Origin: Tabrizicola sp. TH137
Lineage (GTDB): Bacteria; Pseudomonadota; Alphaproteobacteria; Rhodobacterales; Rhodobacteraceae
Direction of reading: 5' to 3'
NCBI RefSeq assembly: GCF_002855575.1
Contig: NZ_PKRQ01000001.1
Coordinates: 620,001-684,000, forward strand
DNA: 64,000 nt
The position numbers and the translations under genes are program-made. The notes below the pieces were generated by a model. It was not told the origin of the DNA, searched no databases, and saw nothing but the letters and a program-made list of their open reading frames with translations. Shown here piece by piece: positions 41,223 through 49,131 of the stretch (position 1 is the stretch's first letter; each line of letters opens with the position of its first letter).

Positions 41223-42620
41223 ATGGCCCGCAACGCCATCGGCATCGACATCGGCGGCACCCATATCCGCGCCGCCCGGATCGCGGGCGACGGCACGATC
41301 CTCGACCGCCGCGCCATCGCCACCAACCGCAACGCCGCCGCCTGCCTGCAAAGCTGCCGCGACCTTGTCGCCGCCCTGCGCGACGGTGGCACCGCCGCCA
41401 TCGGCGTGGGCGTCCCCGGCCAGGTCGACGTCGCCACCCAGCGCGCGCTTTCGGGCGGCTATGTCGATCTCTCCACCCTTCCCTTCGCGGCAGAGCTTGG
41501 CGCGGCAACCGGCCTGCCCGTCACCATCGACAATGATGCCAGCATGGCCCTTCTGGGCGAGGCGCGGGTCGGCGCGGCGCGGGGCCTGTCCCATGCCGTC
41601 CTCCTGACCATCGGCACGGGGATCGGCGGCGCCATCCTCGACTCCGGCCGCCTCCTGCGCGGGCGCGGCACGGCGGGGCAACTCGGCCACCTCACCGTTG
41701 TCCCCGACGGTCGCCCCTGCGTCTGCGGCCGTCGCGGCTGCGTTGAAACCGAAAGCTCCGGCACCGCCTTCGCCACCCATCTGGCCGAGGCGGGGCTTTC
41801 CCCCGACCTGCGGGCCGAAGATCTGCTGGCCCGCAGCGACCCCGCTGCCGCAGAGGTGCTGCACCGCTGGGCCGCCCCCCTGCGCCGCGCCATCGACACG
41901 CTGATCACCACCCTCGCCCCCGAGGCCGTGCTGATCGGCGGCGGCGCGGGCCAGGTCGCGCTTTCCGCGCTGGCCCGCGTGCCACCGGCGCAAAGCTGGT
42001 TCTCCGCCCCTGTCCTGCCCGCTGCCCTGGGCGATGATGCGGGCGTCACCGGCGCCGCGCTGGCCGCCCTGACCGCGGGCCGCCGCGCGGTGCTGGTCAA
42101 TGGCGTTCCGGCCTCCGGCAAGTCCGGCATCGCCGCCGCGCTTTCCGCCCGCACCGGTTGGCCCATCCTGTCGCTCGACACGATGAAGAACCCCTTCCTT
42201 CTGCAATTCGCCCCGGTCGATCGCCCGACCAACCGACGCTTCGGCACCGCCGCCTATGACGCGATCTTCGACATGGTCGCCCAGCACGCCCCCGATGCCA
42301 CCGTCATCATCGACGCCTGGTTCGGCTTCCAGCCGCCCGAAGTGCTGCATGCGGGCCTCGCCCGCGCGGGCATCACCCAGACCGCGCAGGTCTGGTGCCA
42401 CGCCCGCCCCGACACCATCGCCGCCCGCTATGCCGCCCGCGTCTCCAGCCGCCCGGCAGGCCATCCCGGCCTCGATTACGTGCCGGAACTCCAGGCGCTC
42501 GCCGGTCGCGCCCGGCCGCTCGACGGTATTCCGGTGATCCAGGCCGATACCGAAACCGCGCTCGATCTTGACAGCCTCACCCGCGACCTGCGCACCCTTC
42601 TGGACCGCCCCACCGATTGA
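41223..42620 (+). CDS. ROK sugar kinase fused to P-loop kinase domain
   Basis: 465 residues. N-terminal ROK kinase (1-290): IGIDIGGTH phosphate-binding loop (D9-H14), VTIDNDASMA with the catalytic aspartate, TIGTGIGGAIL, and the zinc site CVCGRRGC. The sugar-contact motif usually written ExGH reads GQLGH, with Gln in place of Glu. The C-terminal part (about 290-465) is a separate P-loop domain: Walker A GVPASGKS at 294-301, then DTMKNPF and VIIDAWFGF, resembling AAA_33-type small-molecule kinases. The coding sequence is continuous with no frameshift. Substrates are unknown; two phosphorylation steps on one chain are possible. Confidence 0.82.
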   Translation: MARNAIGIDIGGTHIRAARIAGDGTILDRRAIATNRNAAACLQSCRDLVAALRDGGTAAIGVGVPGQVDVATQRALSGGYVDLSTLPFAAELGAATGLPVTIDNDASMALLGEARVGAARGLSHAVLLTIGTGIGGAILDSGRLLRGRGTAGQLGHLTVVPDGRPCVCGRRGCVETESSGTAFATHLAEAGLSPDLRAEDLLARSDPAAAEVLHRWAAPLRRAIDTLITTLAPEAVLIGGGAGQVALSALARVPPAQSWFSAPVLPAALGDDAGVTGAALAALTAGRRAVLVNGVPASGKSGIAAALSARTGWPILSLDTMKNPFLLQFAPVDRPTNRRFGTAAYDAIFDMVAQHAPDATVIIDAWFGFQPPEVLHAGLARAGITQTAQVWCHARPDTIAARYAARVSSRPAGHPGLDYVPELQALAGRARPLDGIPVIQADTETALDLDSLTRDLRTLLDRPTD

Positions 42621-42664
42621 CAGGGGCAAAAGGGTCAGCCAAGCTGACCTGAACAGAGGTTGCC

Positions 42665-43090
42665 ATGGATTACGATTCCCTGCCCGCGCCCGAACTCGGC
42701 CACGCCCTGCGCGCCGTGACGGTCAACCTTCTGGTCCGCGACGTGATGGATCAGGTCGCCTTCCTCACCGCCTGTTTCGGCATGACCGCCCATCAGGCCA
42801 GCGCCGATTTCGCGCTGATGCTGCATGCGGGCCAGCCGATCCAGCTCCATGCCGATGCCACCTATGCCGCCCATCCGCTGCATGCGCTGCTGCCCGAAAC
42901 CCCGCCCCGCGGCGCAGGGATCGAACTGCGCCTGCACGAGGCAGACCCCGATCAGGCCGCCACCGCCGCCGCCGCCTTCCCGCTGGCCACTGTCCTGCAA
43001 GCCCCGACCGACAAGCCCAACCACGGCCTGCGCGAGGCCGTCATCCTCTGCCCCAACGGGTATGCCTGGGTGCCCAGCCGTCGCATCTGA
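42665..43090 (+). CDS. VOC-superfamily protein (glyoxalase/bleomycin-resistance fold)
   Basis: 141 residues. Paired beta-alpha-beta-beta-beta modules: LRAVTVNLLVRDVMDQVAFLTACFGMTAH, FALMLHAGQPIQLHAD, then GIELRLHEADPDQA and a late NHGLREAVILCPNGYAW. The closing NGYAW is typical of VOC proteins (DPDGN/NGY.W). The His and Glu in these strands could bind metal. Enzyme or binding role unknown. It starts 44 bases after the ROK-fusion gene with GAACAGAGG upstream and converges with the GFA gene 3 bases from its end. Confidence 0.8.
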   Translation: MDYDSLPAPELGHALRAVTVNLLVRDVMDQVAFLTACFGMTAHQASADFALMLHAGQPIQLHADATYAAHPLHALLPETPPRGAGIELRLHEADPDQAATAAAAFPLATVLQAPTDKPNHGLREAVILCPNGYAWVPSRRI

Positions 43091-43093
43091 CCG

Positions 43094-43903
43094 CTATTCC
43101 CAGCCGGGAACCTGCGGCAGCCCGTCGTCGATTGCGTAGTAACGGCCCTTCTCGGCCACGAAGATATGGCCCGCCAGCCGCCCCCCCGTCGGCCCATCCA
43201 CCGCCCCCGCCTCGACCGAAAATCCCCCATCCGCCGCGCGGAACCACAGGCTGCTGCCGCAGCCGTTGCAGAACCCCCGCACCCCGCCCCCCTTGGTGCG
43301 ATATTCCGCCAGACCGTCGCGCGACAGCCATTCCACCGCCGCCTCCTCCACATCGAAGGACGCCGAGTAATGCCCCGAAAGGCTCCGGCACTGGTGGCAA
43401 TGGCAGGCCGTGATCTCGCCCGCAGGCCCCGGCAGGGTGAACCGGCACGCCCCGCAGAGGCAGGACGCCGCCAACCGCGCCGGCGCTGGCCCCGCCTCGA
43501 GCGGCGGCCCCTCTGGCGCATAGTAATCCCCCGCATCCGCCTTGTAGATATGTTCCGAAACCCGGATGCCCGTCTCCCCCTCCAAAGCGCCGGGGGAAAA
43601 GCTCACCGCATGCTCCTCCACCGTCCCCCAGTCAAAGACCGCATCCGCCTCGGGCAGCCAGAACAGCGTCGCCCCGCATTCTCCGCAGAACCCCCGCTGC
43701 GCGACAGGCGACGACCGATACCACCGCAGCCCCCGCCCCTCCGTCACCCGCCACCGCGCCACGGGGACCGAGGCCGCCGCCCAGTAATGCCCGCTCACCT
43801 TGCGGCATTGCCTGCAATGGCAGGCCAGCGCATCGCGGATCGGCCCCTCCACCTCGAACCGCACCGCCCCGCAATGGCACCCGCCGCGGAAGACCTGCCC
43901 CAT
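43094..43903 (-). CDS. Tandem GFA-domain zinc protein
   Basis: 269 residues from ATG 43903, whose first base overlaps the upstream TGA. Two glutathione-dependent formaldehyde-activating-type (GFA/CENP-V) domains in tandem: GGCHCGAVRF, ACHCRQCRK and GFCGECGATLF in the first (about 1-130), and SCLCGACRF, ACHCHQCRS and GFCNGCGSSLW in the second (about 140-269). Each keeps the CxCG...CHCxxC...CxxCG zinc-ligand set. GFA proteins bind zinc and may act on glutathione adducts, but most are uncharacterised. The neighbouring fRMsr and gamma-glutamyltransferase suggest thiol metabolism. Confidence 0.88.
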   Translation of the reverse strand: MGQVFRGGCHCGAVRFEVEGPIRDALACHCRQCRKVSGHYWAAASVPVARWRVTEGRGLRWYRSSPVAQRGFCGECGATLFWLPEADAVFDWGTVEEHAVSFSPGALEGETGIRVSEHIYKADAGDYYAPEGPPLEAGPAPARLAASCLCGACRFTLPGPAGEITACHCHQCRSLSGHYSASFDVEEAAVEWLSRDGLAEYRTKGGGVRGFCNGCGSSLWFRAADGGFSVEAGAVDGPTGGRLAGHIFVAEKGRYYAIDDGLPQVPGWE

Positions 43904-44373
43904 CACGCCGCCTCCCGGAACACCTCGGCCAGCAGCGGCACCAGCCAATCCTCATCCGCCTGGGTAAAGGCCGCAGGCGTGTCGCTGTCCAGATCCAGCA
44001 CCCCCAGCAACACCCCCGCCCCGTTCCACACCGGCAGCACCAGCTCCGACTTGGTCGAGGAAGAACAGGCGATGTGATCCGGAAACGCCTCCACATCCGG
44101 CACGTTCTGCACCCGCCCCGTCCGCGCCGCCGCCCCGCAGACCCCGCGGCTGAACGGGATGACCAGACAGCCGTGCCCCCCCTGATACGGCCCGATCTTC
44201 AAAAGCTCCGGCCCCACCACCCGGTAGAACCCCGTCCAGTCACAAAAGGGATGCCCATGGTGGATTTCGCAGACCACCGTCGCCATCAACGCCACGGCAT
44301 CCGTCTCGCCCTCGCACAGCGCCCGGATGCGCGCCGTGATCCCGTCATAATCCACCTTCTGTCCGTCCAGCAT
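43903..44373 (-). CDS. msrC: GAF-domain free methionine-(R)-sulfoxide reductase
   Basis: 156 residues from ATG 44373. A GAF fold with GPYQGGHGC, SRGVCGAA and HIACSSSTKSELVLP. The three cysteines C69, C79 and C103 keep the 10- and 24-residue spacing of the E. coli enzyme (C84, C94, C118). Reduces free methionine R-sulfoxide using thioredoxin. The gene lies 11 bases after the gamma-glutamyltransferase and overlaps the tandem-GFA gene by one base, so these three form an operon. Confidence 0.9.
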   Translation of the reverse strand: MLDGQKVDYDGITARIRALCEGETDAVALMATVVCEIHHGHPFCDWTGFYRVVGPELLKIGPYQGGHGCLVIPFSRGVCGAAARTGRVQNVPDVEAFPDHIACSSSTKSELVLPVWNGAGVLLGVLDLDSDTPAAFTQADEDWLVPLLAEVFREAA

Positions 44374-44384
44374 CGAAGCCCCCG

Positions 44385-45962
44385 TCAATATCCCAGCGCG
44401 CAGCCATCCTTGCGCGGGTCCGATGCCCCCACCAGAACCCCGTCCTCGCCGATCACGATCGCCTGGCATCCCCCGATCGGCTCATCGGGGATCGACACGT
44501 CATGCCCCATCTCCGCCAGCCGCGCCCGCACGGCCTCGGAATAGCCGCGTTCCACCTTCATCCCCTCCGGCCCGGTAAAGCAGCGCGGCGCATCATTCGC
44601 CGCCTGCACTTCCATCCCGTAATCCACCAGATTCGTCACCAGCCGCGCATGGCCGCAGGGCTGATAGGCCCCGCCCATCACGCCGAAGGGCATCGTCACC
44701 CGGCCATTCTGGCGCAGCATCCCGGGAATGATCGTATGCATCGGCCGCTTGCCCGGCCCCGCCTCGTTCGGATGGCCCTCGGCCAGCGTGAACCCCGCGC
44801 CCCGGTTCTGGAAGTTGATCCCGTACTTCTCCGACGCCAGCCCCGCGCCAAAGCCCCAGAAGATCGAATAGATCAGGCTCACCGCCATTCGGTCCTTGTC
44901 CACCACGGTGATATAGACCGTGTCCTTGTGCACCGCTTCCGTCAGGGGCGCCGCCGCCGCCATCGCGCGCCCGGGGTCGATCAGCGCCGCCAGCTTCGCC
45001 GCCGTCTCGGGCGCCAGCATATGCTCCAGCCGCGCCACATGATCCGGGTCCGCGATGAACCGGTTGCGCGCATCATAGGCCAGCTTCGTCGCCTCCGCCT
45101 CGATATGCGCCCGCTCTGCCCCGAAAGGGTCCATCCCGGCCAGATCGAAATGGCCCAGGATGTTCAGCATCAGGATCGCCGTCGCCCCCTGCCCGTTCGG
45201 CGGATGCTCCAGCAAGTCCACCCCCTTGTAGCTGCCCCCGACAGGCGTGGTGTAGTCGCAGGCCACGCCCGCGAAATCCTCCATCTCATGCGTCCCGCCC
45301 AGCGCGCGCAGCGAGGCAACCATGTCCTCCGCCACCTCGCCTTCGTAGAACCCCTTGCGCCCCTCCTTCGCGATCCGGCGCAGCACCTCGGCCTGCCCCG
45401 GCGCGCGGAAGATCTCGCCCACCTTCGGCACCCGCCCATTCACCAGATAATGCCGCCGCGCCGCGCCCTGCAAATGCTCCGCATCCCCGGCCCAGTCAAA
45501 GGCCACGCGCGGCGCGACCGGCACGCCCTCTTCGGCATAGCGGATCGCGGGCGCCAGCACCGCATCAAGGCCCAGCTTTCCCCAATCCGCCGACAACCGG
45601 CAGAAAGCATCCACCGCGCCGGGCAGCGTGACCGCCTCCACCCCGTGCAGCGGCACTGCCGTCAGTCCCCGGTCGCGCATCACCTGCGCTGAATAGCCCG
45701 CCGGGGCCCGCCCCGATCCGTTCAGCGCGATCACATCCTCGCGCCCCGCGGGTTTCAGCAGGACAAAGCAATCCCCCCCGATCCCCGTCATCTGTGGCTC
45801 GCAAATGCCCAGCAGCACCGCCCCGGCAATCGCCGCATCCACCGCATTGCCGCCGCGTTCCATCACCTCCACCGCCACTTTCGCGGCCAAGGGGTGCGAG
45901 GTCGCGCAAATCCCGTTGGTCGCATGGATGGCCGAACGGCCGGGCATGTGGAAATCGCGCAT
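44385..45962 (-). CDS. ggt: Gamma-glutamyltransferase family protein (Ntn hydrolase)
   Basis: 525 residues with GGGAGA before the ATG. Family motifs: CATSHPLAAKVAVEVMERGGNAVDAAIA, MTGIGGDCF, ALNGSGRAP and HPPNGQG. The autocatalytic nucleophile is T348 in KDTVYITVVD, followed by MAVSLI and the FGVMGG loop. There is no signal peptide, so the product appears cytoplasmic, unlike periplasmic Ggt of enterics. It hydrolyses or transfers gamma-glutamyl groups of glutathione or related amides; cephalosporin-acylase-like members share the motifs. Confidence 0.88.
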   Translation of the reverse strand: MRDFHMPGRSAIHATNGICATSHPLAAKVAVEVMERGGNAVDAAIAGAVLLGICEPQMTGIGGDCFVLLKPAGREDVIALNGSGRAPAGYSAQVMRDRGLTAVPLHGVEAVTLPGAVDAFCRLSADWGKLGLDAVLAPAIRYAEEGVPVAPRVAFDWAGDAEHLQGAARRHYLVNGRVPKVGEIFRAPGQAEVLRRIAKEGRKGFYEGEVAEDMVASLRALGGTHEMEDFAGVACDYTTPVGGSYKGVDLLEHPPNGQGATAILMLNILGHFDLAGMDPFGAERAHIEAEATKLAYDARNRFIADPDHVARLEHMLAPETAAKLAALIDPGRAMAAAAPLTEAVHKDTVYITVVDKDRMAVSLIYSIFWGFGAGLASEKYGINFQNRGAGFTLAEGHPNEAGPGKRPMHTIIPGMLRQNGRVTMPFGVMGGAYQPCGHARLVTNLVDYGMEVQAANDAPRCFTGPEGMKVERGYSEAVRARLAEMGHDVSIPDEPIGGCQAIVIGEDGVLVGASDPRKDGCALGY

Positions 45963-46357
45963 CGTGGTTCTCCCTGTCCTGACAGGGGCAACCTAGGCGG
46001 CTTCGGGGGCATTTCCAAGAAAGCCCGTCAGCCGATCCCCCCGGACCGCCACCATCCCGCCATCACCGCGACGACAGCCGACAGGACCCGCCCGAAGGGA
46101 AATCCCGCGCGAGCTGCGCTTTCAAGGAAGGGGGGGAATACCCCCGGTGCCAGGAATGGGTGGGGGCAGAACTCTCGGCACCGGGGGGCAGCTCGCACAA
46201 CAGCTACGTGCAGGGTAACGGCCACCGCGCACAGAAGTTTAGCCCGAACCCCGACTCCTCCCGGAAACGCACCGCCCACCGCAATCCGACCGCATCGGAC
46301 AGGTGAACCGGCCCCCGGCCAGCCGCACCCTCCGCCCTCCCCGCGCAGGCGCCCATC
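45963..46357. other. Gene-free structured region
   Basis: 395 bases between the Ggt and anti-sigma genes. No supported gene. It contains a nested inverted repeat: GCGAGCTGC (46109-46117) with GCAGCTCGC (46188-46196), enclosing CCCCCGGTGCC (46141-46151) with GGCACCGGGGG (46177-46187). The right arms are contiguous. A stable folded RNA or terminator complex is possible. No 4.5S, 6S, tmRNA or RNase P signature was recognised. Confidence 0.4.
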
Positions 46358-46783
46358 TCAAACCGCGCTGCAATCGGAACGCACTTCCACCGTCAGGATG
46401 TTCAGTCCCCGCTTGCGTCGCAGGGCCAGCCGGTCGGTCAGCGCCCGGATCAGCGGGATGCCGAACCCGCCTTCCGCAGCCACCAGCGGCATGTCGCGCA
46501 TCAGGGCGAGGGGCGCAGGCCCCTGCCCGGCACGATCCACGATCCGCCATCCCAGCCCCGGCCGCCCCGGCAGCGGCGTCAACCCGATCCATCCCGGCGT
46601 GCCGCCATAGCCATGTTCCACCACATTGTTCAGAACCTCGGCCAGAACCAGAAGCGTGCAGTCGCGCTCCTCCGCGCTCAGCCGCGCCAGCGCCGGGTGC
46701 CGTTCCAGCCGTTCCAGCAGGCTGCGCACTTCTGCCGGATCGGCGGCAATCACATGCCGTTCACGCCGTTTCGCGCAGGGCAT
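46358..46783 (-). CDS. Anti-sigma regulatory factor (RsbW/SpoIIAB-like HATPase)
   Basis: 141 residues. A HATPase_c_2 serine-kinase fold: the N-box reads LVLAEVLNNVVEHGYG and the G2 loop GGFGIPLIRALTD. The N-terminal half is helical, with DPAEVRSLLERLERHPALARL. Such proteins phosphorylate or sequester anti-anti-sigma or sigma factors. It overlaps the STAS gene by 23 bases, so the pair forms a partner-switch module. No sigma factor gene is adjacent, so its target lies elsewhere. Confidence 0.85.
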   Translation of the reverse strand: MPCAKRRERHVIAADPAEVRSLLERLERHPALARLSAEERDCTLLVLAEVLNNVVEHGYGGTPGWIGLTPLPGRPGLGWRIVDRAGQGPAPLALMRDMPLVAAEGGFGIPLIRALTDRLALRRKRGLNILTVEVRSDCSAV

Positions 46784-47096
46784 CGGCCACCTCTGGATGA
46801 ATGGCGAAAAGCATGTCCATCCGCGTCAGCCGGAACACCCGCCCCACCGGCCCCGTCAGCCCGGCCAGATCCATCGCCTGCCCCTCGCGCAGGAAGCGCC
46901 GCGCCGCAACCACCGCGCCCAGCCCGCTCGAGTCAATGAAACCGACCCCTGACAGGTCCAGCACCACCCGCCCCGGCGCCGCCTCGATCACCGCCTTCAT
47001 CCGGTCCTTGAAGGCCACCGCGCCTAGCGCATCCAGCCGCGCCTCTGCCGGACGAACCACTGTCACCGCACCCCGCCCTTCGACCTGCAATTCCAT
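46761..47096 (-). CDS. STAS-domain anti-anti-sigma factor (RsbV/SpoIIAA-like)
   Basis: 111 residues from ATG 47096 with an excellent AAGGAGGT site 5-6 bases upstream. STAS fold with the conserved LDLSGVGFIDSSGLGAVV segment, whose serine is the usual phosphorylation site, and VFRLTRMDMLF near the end. Works with the downstream RsbW-like kinase to release a sigma factor or another regulator. It lies 60 bases downstream of hspQ in the same direction, hinting at a stress-linked unit. Confidence 0.88.
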   Translation of the reverse strand: MELQVEGRGAVTVVRPAEARLDALGAVAFKDRMKAVIEAAPGRVVLDLSGVGFIDSSGLGAVVAARRFLREGQAMDLAGLTGPVGRVFRLTRMDMLFAIHPEVADALRETA

Positions 47097-47156
47097 GCCC
47101 AACCTCCTTGCCTGCAAGAACCAGCCTCGCAGCAAAGGATGAAGGCGCGGTTAGCG

Positions 47157-47483
47157 TCAGTTCAGTTGGAATTGCAGCGGATAGCGGCCATCCTCGAAAT
47201 CGCCGAACAGGTCCGGCAGATCGGGATGCCCCACCGGCTCGCCGGTCTCGTCGGGCAAGAGGTTCTGCTCCGACACATAGGCCACGTAATAGGATTGGTC
47301 ATTCTCGGCCAGCAGGTGGTAGAACGGCTGATCCTTCGACGGACGGCTGTCCTCCGGGATCGCGTCATACCATTCCTCGGTATTCGAAAACCGCGGGTCC
47401 ACATCGAAGATCACGCCGCGGAACGGGTGCTTCCGGTGGCGGACGACCTGTCCGATGTGAAATTTGGCCTGCGCGGTAAACAT
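47157..47483 (-). CDS. hspQ: Heat-shock protein HspQ
   Basis: 108 residues from ATG 47483, with AAAGGA upstream. HspQ/YccV domain: AKFHIGQVVRHRKHPFRGVIFDVDPRF, QPFYHLLAEND, YVSEQNLL and DETGEPV are highly characteristic. In E. coli it binds hemimethylated DNA and modulates Lon-dependent proteolysis. A Lon-type substrate-binding protein gene lies in the same window at 60464-61108. HspQ may share regulation with the downstream anti-sigma pair. The gene diverges from the AEC transporter. Confidence 0.92.
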   Translation of the reverse strand: MFTAQAKFHIGQVVRHRKHPFRGVIFDVDPRFSNTEEWYDAIPEDSRPSKDQPFYHLLAENDQSYYVAYVSEQNLLPDETGEPVGHPDLPDLFGDFEDGRYPLQFQLN

Positions 47484-47567
47484 GACATTGCATCCTTTGA
47501 ATTGATTTACTAATCCCTCGCGCCGTCCCTTGTCCATCGGGCAGGTGCAACAGCGGGGAAACAGTCT

Positions 47568-48449
47568 GTGAACCTCATCCCTACAGTGCTGGAGATTGTG
47601 GCCCCTGTCGGCCTGCTCGGTCTGGTTGGGTTCCTCTGGGCGCGCGGCGGGTTCGACTACCGGATGGAGTTCATCACCCGCCTCTGCATGACGCTCTCCG
47701 TCCCCGCCCTCGTCTTCACCGCCCTGATGAAGACCGAGATCGACCCCACCGCCCTCACCACCCTGTCCATCGCCGCCGCCGCCGCCTACGGGGCGCTGAC
47801 GATCCTCTTCTGGGGCCTCACCCGCCTCCTGCGGCTGGACCTGCGCACCTATCTCGCGCCGCTGATCTTCGGCAATACCGGCAATGTCGGCCTCCCCCTC
47901 GCCCTCTTCGCCTTCGGGCAGGAAGGGCTGGGCTACGCCATCGTCGTCTTCGCCGTGATGATCCTCTGGAGCTTCACCTTCGGCCTCTGGATCGTCGCCG
48001 GCGGCGGGTCGCCCTCCCGACTGGTGAAGGAACCGATCATGGGCGCCACGCTCCTCGGCGCGCTCTTCCTCTGGCAGGGCTGGCAGACGCCGCGCTGGCT
48101 CACCAATTCGCTCGATCTCATCGGCCAGATCGCCATTCCGCTCATGCTCATCACCCTCGGCGTCGCCGTGGCCCGGCTGAACGCCGGCCACCTCGGCCGC
48201 GCCTTCGCGCTCTCGCTCCTGCGCGCGGTCCTCTGCCTCGCCGCCGCCCTCGGCGCGGGCCTCGCCCTGAACCTGCCCCCCGTCGCCCTCGCCGTCCTCA
48301 TCCTTCAGGTCACCACCCCCGTCGCCGTCACCTCCTACATGATGGCCGAGAAATACGGCGCCGATTCCGATGCCGTCGCGGGCCTCGTCATCGCCTCCAC
48401 CCTCCTGTCGGTGATCACACTTCCGCTCACTCTCGCCTTTCTGATCTGA
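47568..48449 (+). CDS. AEC family transporter
   Basis: 293 residues with a GTG start at 47568 following GCGGGGAAAC. About 10 hydrophobic segments; family segments LIFGNTGNVGLPLALFAFGQEGLGYA and the C-terminal VTTPVAVTSYMMAEKYGADSDAVAG match the auxin-efflux-carrier family (malonate, malate or related acid transporters in bacteria). Inner-membrane transporter. It is divergent from hspQ. Substrate and direction cannot be told from sequence. Confidence 0.87.
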   Translation: MNLIPTVLEIVAPVGLLGLVGFLWARGGFDYRMEFITRLCMTLSVPALVFTALMKTEIDPTALTTLSIAAAAAYGALTILFWGLTRLLRLDLRTYLAPLIFGNTGNVGLPLALFAFGQEGLGYAIVVFAVMILWSFTFGLWIVAGGGSPSRLVKEPIMGATLLGALFLWQGWQTPRWLTNSLDLIGQIAIPLMLITLGVAVARLNAGHLGRAFALSLLRAVLCLAAALGAGLALNLPPVALAVLILQVTTPVAVTSYMMAEKYGADSDAVAGLVIASTLLSVITLPLTLAFLI

Positions 48450-48527
48450 CGCGACCCGATCCCCCATTTCCCCCGGCGCGCTTTTGCCCTATCCTGCCCG
48501 GCAAAACAAAAATCGTGCGAGGGGCTT

Positions 48528-49112
48528 ATGAGCAGACTTCTCCGCGCGTCGATCCTCTTGATGTTGCTGGCCTCCTGCGGGGGTGGCAAATATTCGGCGC
48601 CACGCAATCTCGACAACGCCTGCGCCCTCGCGGCCGAGCGTCCGCAGTATTTCCGCGCCATGCAGGCGACCGAACGGCGCTGGGGCGTGCCGATCCATGT
48701 CCAGATGGCCACCTTCCATCAGGAATCCAAATTCATCGGCAATGCCCGCACCCCCCACCGCTATGCCCTGGGCATCATCCCGATGGGCCGCCAATCCTCG
48801 GCCTATGGCTACAGCCAGGCCCTCGACGGCACATGGGAAGAATATGAAGAGGCCGTCGGTCGCTGGGGCGCGCGCCGCGACCGCATCGACGACGCGGCCG
48901 ATTTCATGGGCTGGTACATGGACATCTCGACCCAGCGCCTCGGCATCTCCAAATGGGACGCGCAGGCGCAATACCTGGCCTATCACGAAGGCCGCACCGG
49001 CTATGCCAACCAGTCCTATCTGGGCAAGCCCTGGCTGATGGACGTTTCCGCCAAGGTCGCCGAACGGGCCGAGATGTATCGCGCCCAGCTCGCTTCCTGC
49101 GGCCGCATCTGA
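48528..49112 (+). CDS. Transglycosylase-like lipoprotein
   Basis: 194 residues. The N-terminal signal has a lipobox ending LASC with lipidated C17, so the product is probably a periplasmic or outer-membrane lipoprotein. The domain has VPIHVQMATFHQESKF with the probable catalytic glutamate of soluble lytic transglycosylases, then YGYSQALDGTWEEY and LAYHEGRTGY, as in SLT-type muramidases. Likely cleaves peptidoglycan. GCGAGGGGC lies just before the start. It converges with lolA 19 bases away. Confidence 0.85.
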   Translation: MSRLLRASILLMLLASCGGGKYSAPRNLDNACALAAERPQYFRAMQATERRWGVPIHVQMATFHQESKFIGNARTPHRYALGIIPMGRQSSAYGYSQALDGTWEEYEEAVGRWGARRDRIDDAADFMGWYMDISTQRLGISKWDAQAQYLAYHEGRTGYANQSYLGKPWLMDVSAKVAERAEMYRAQLASCGRI

Positions 49113-49131
49113 TCGGGGGGAAGGGGCGGGA

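Noticed and set aside
46028-46279. 83-codon frame on the - strand in the structured gap
   Set aside because: No ribosome site, no domain, weak hydrophobic start only; overlaps inverted repeats that explain the open frame better.
45963-46357. 4.5S RNA, 6S RNA, tmRNA or RNase P RNA in this gap
   Set aside because: Looked for the conserved loops and acceptor or pseudoknot motifs of each and did not find them; only generic hairpins were seen.
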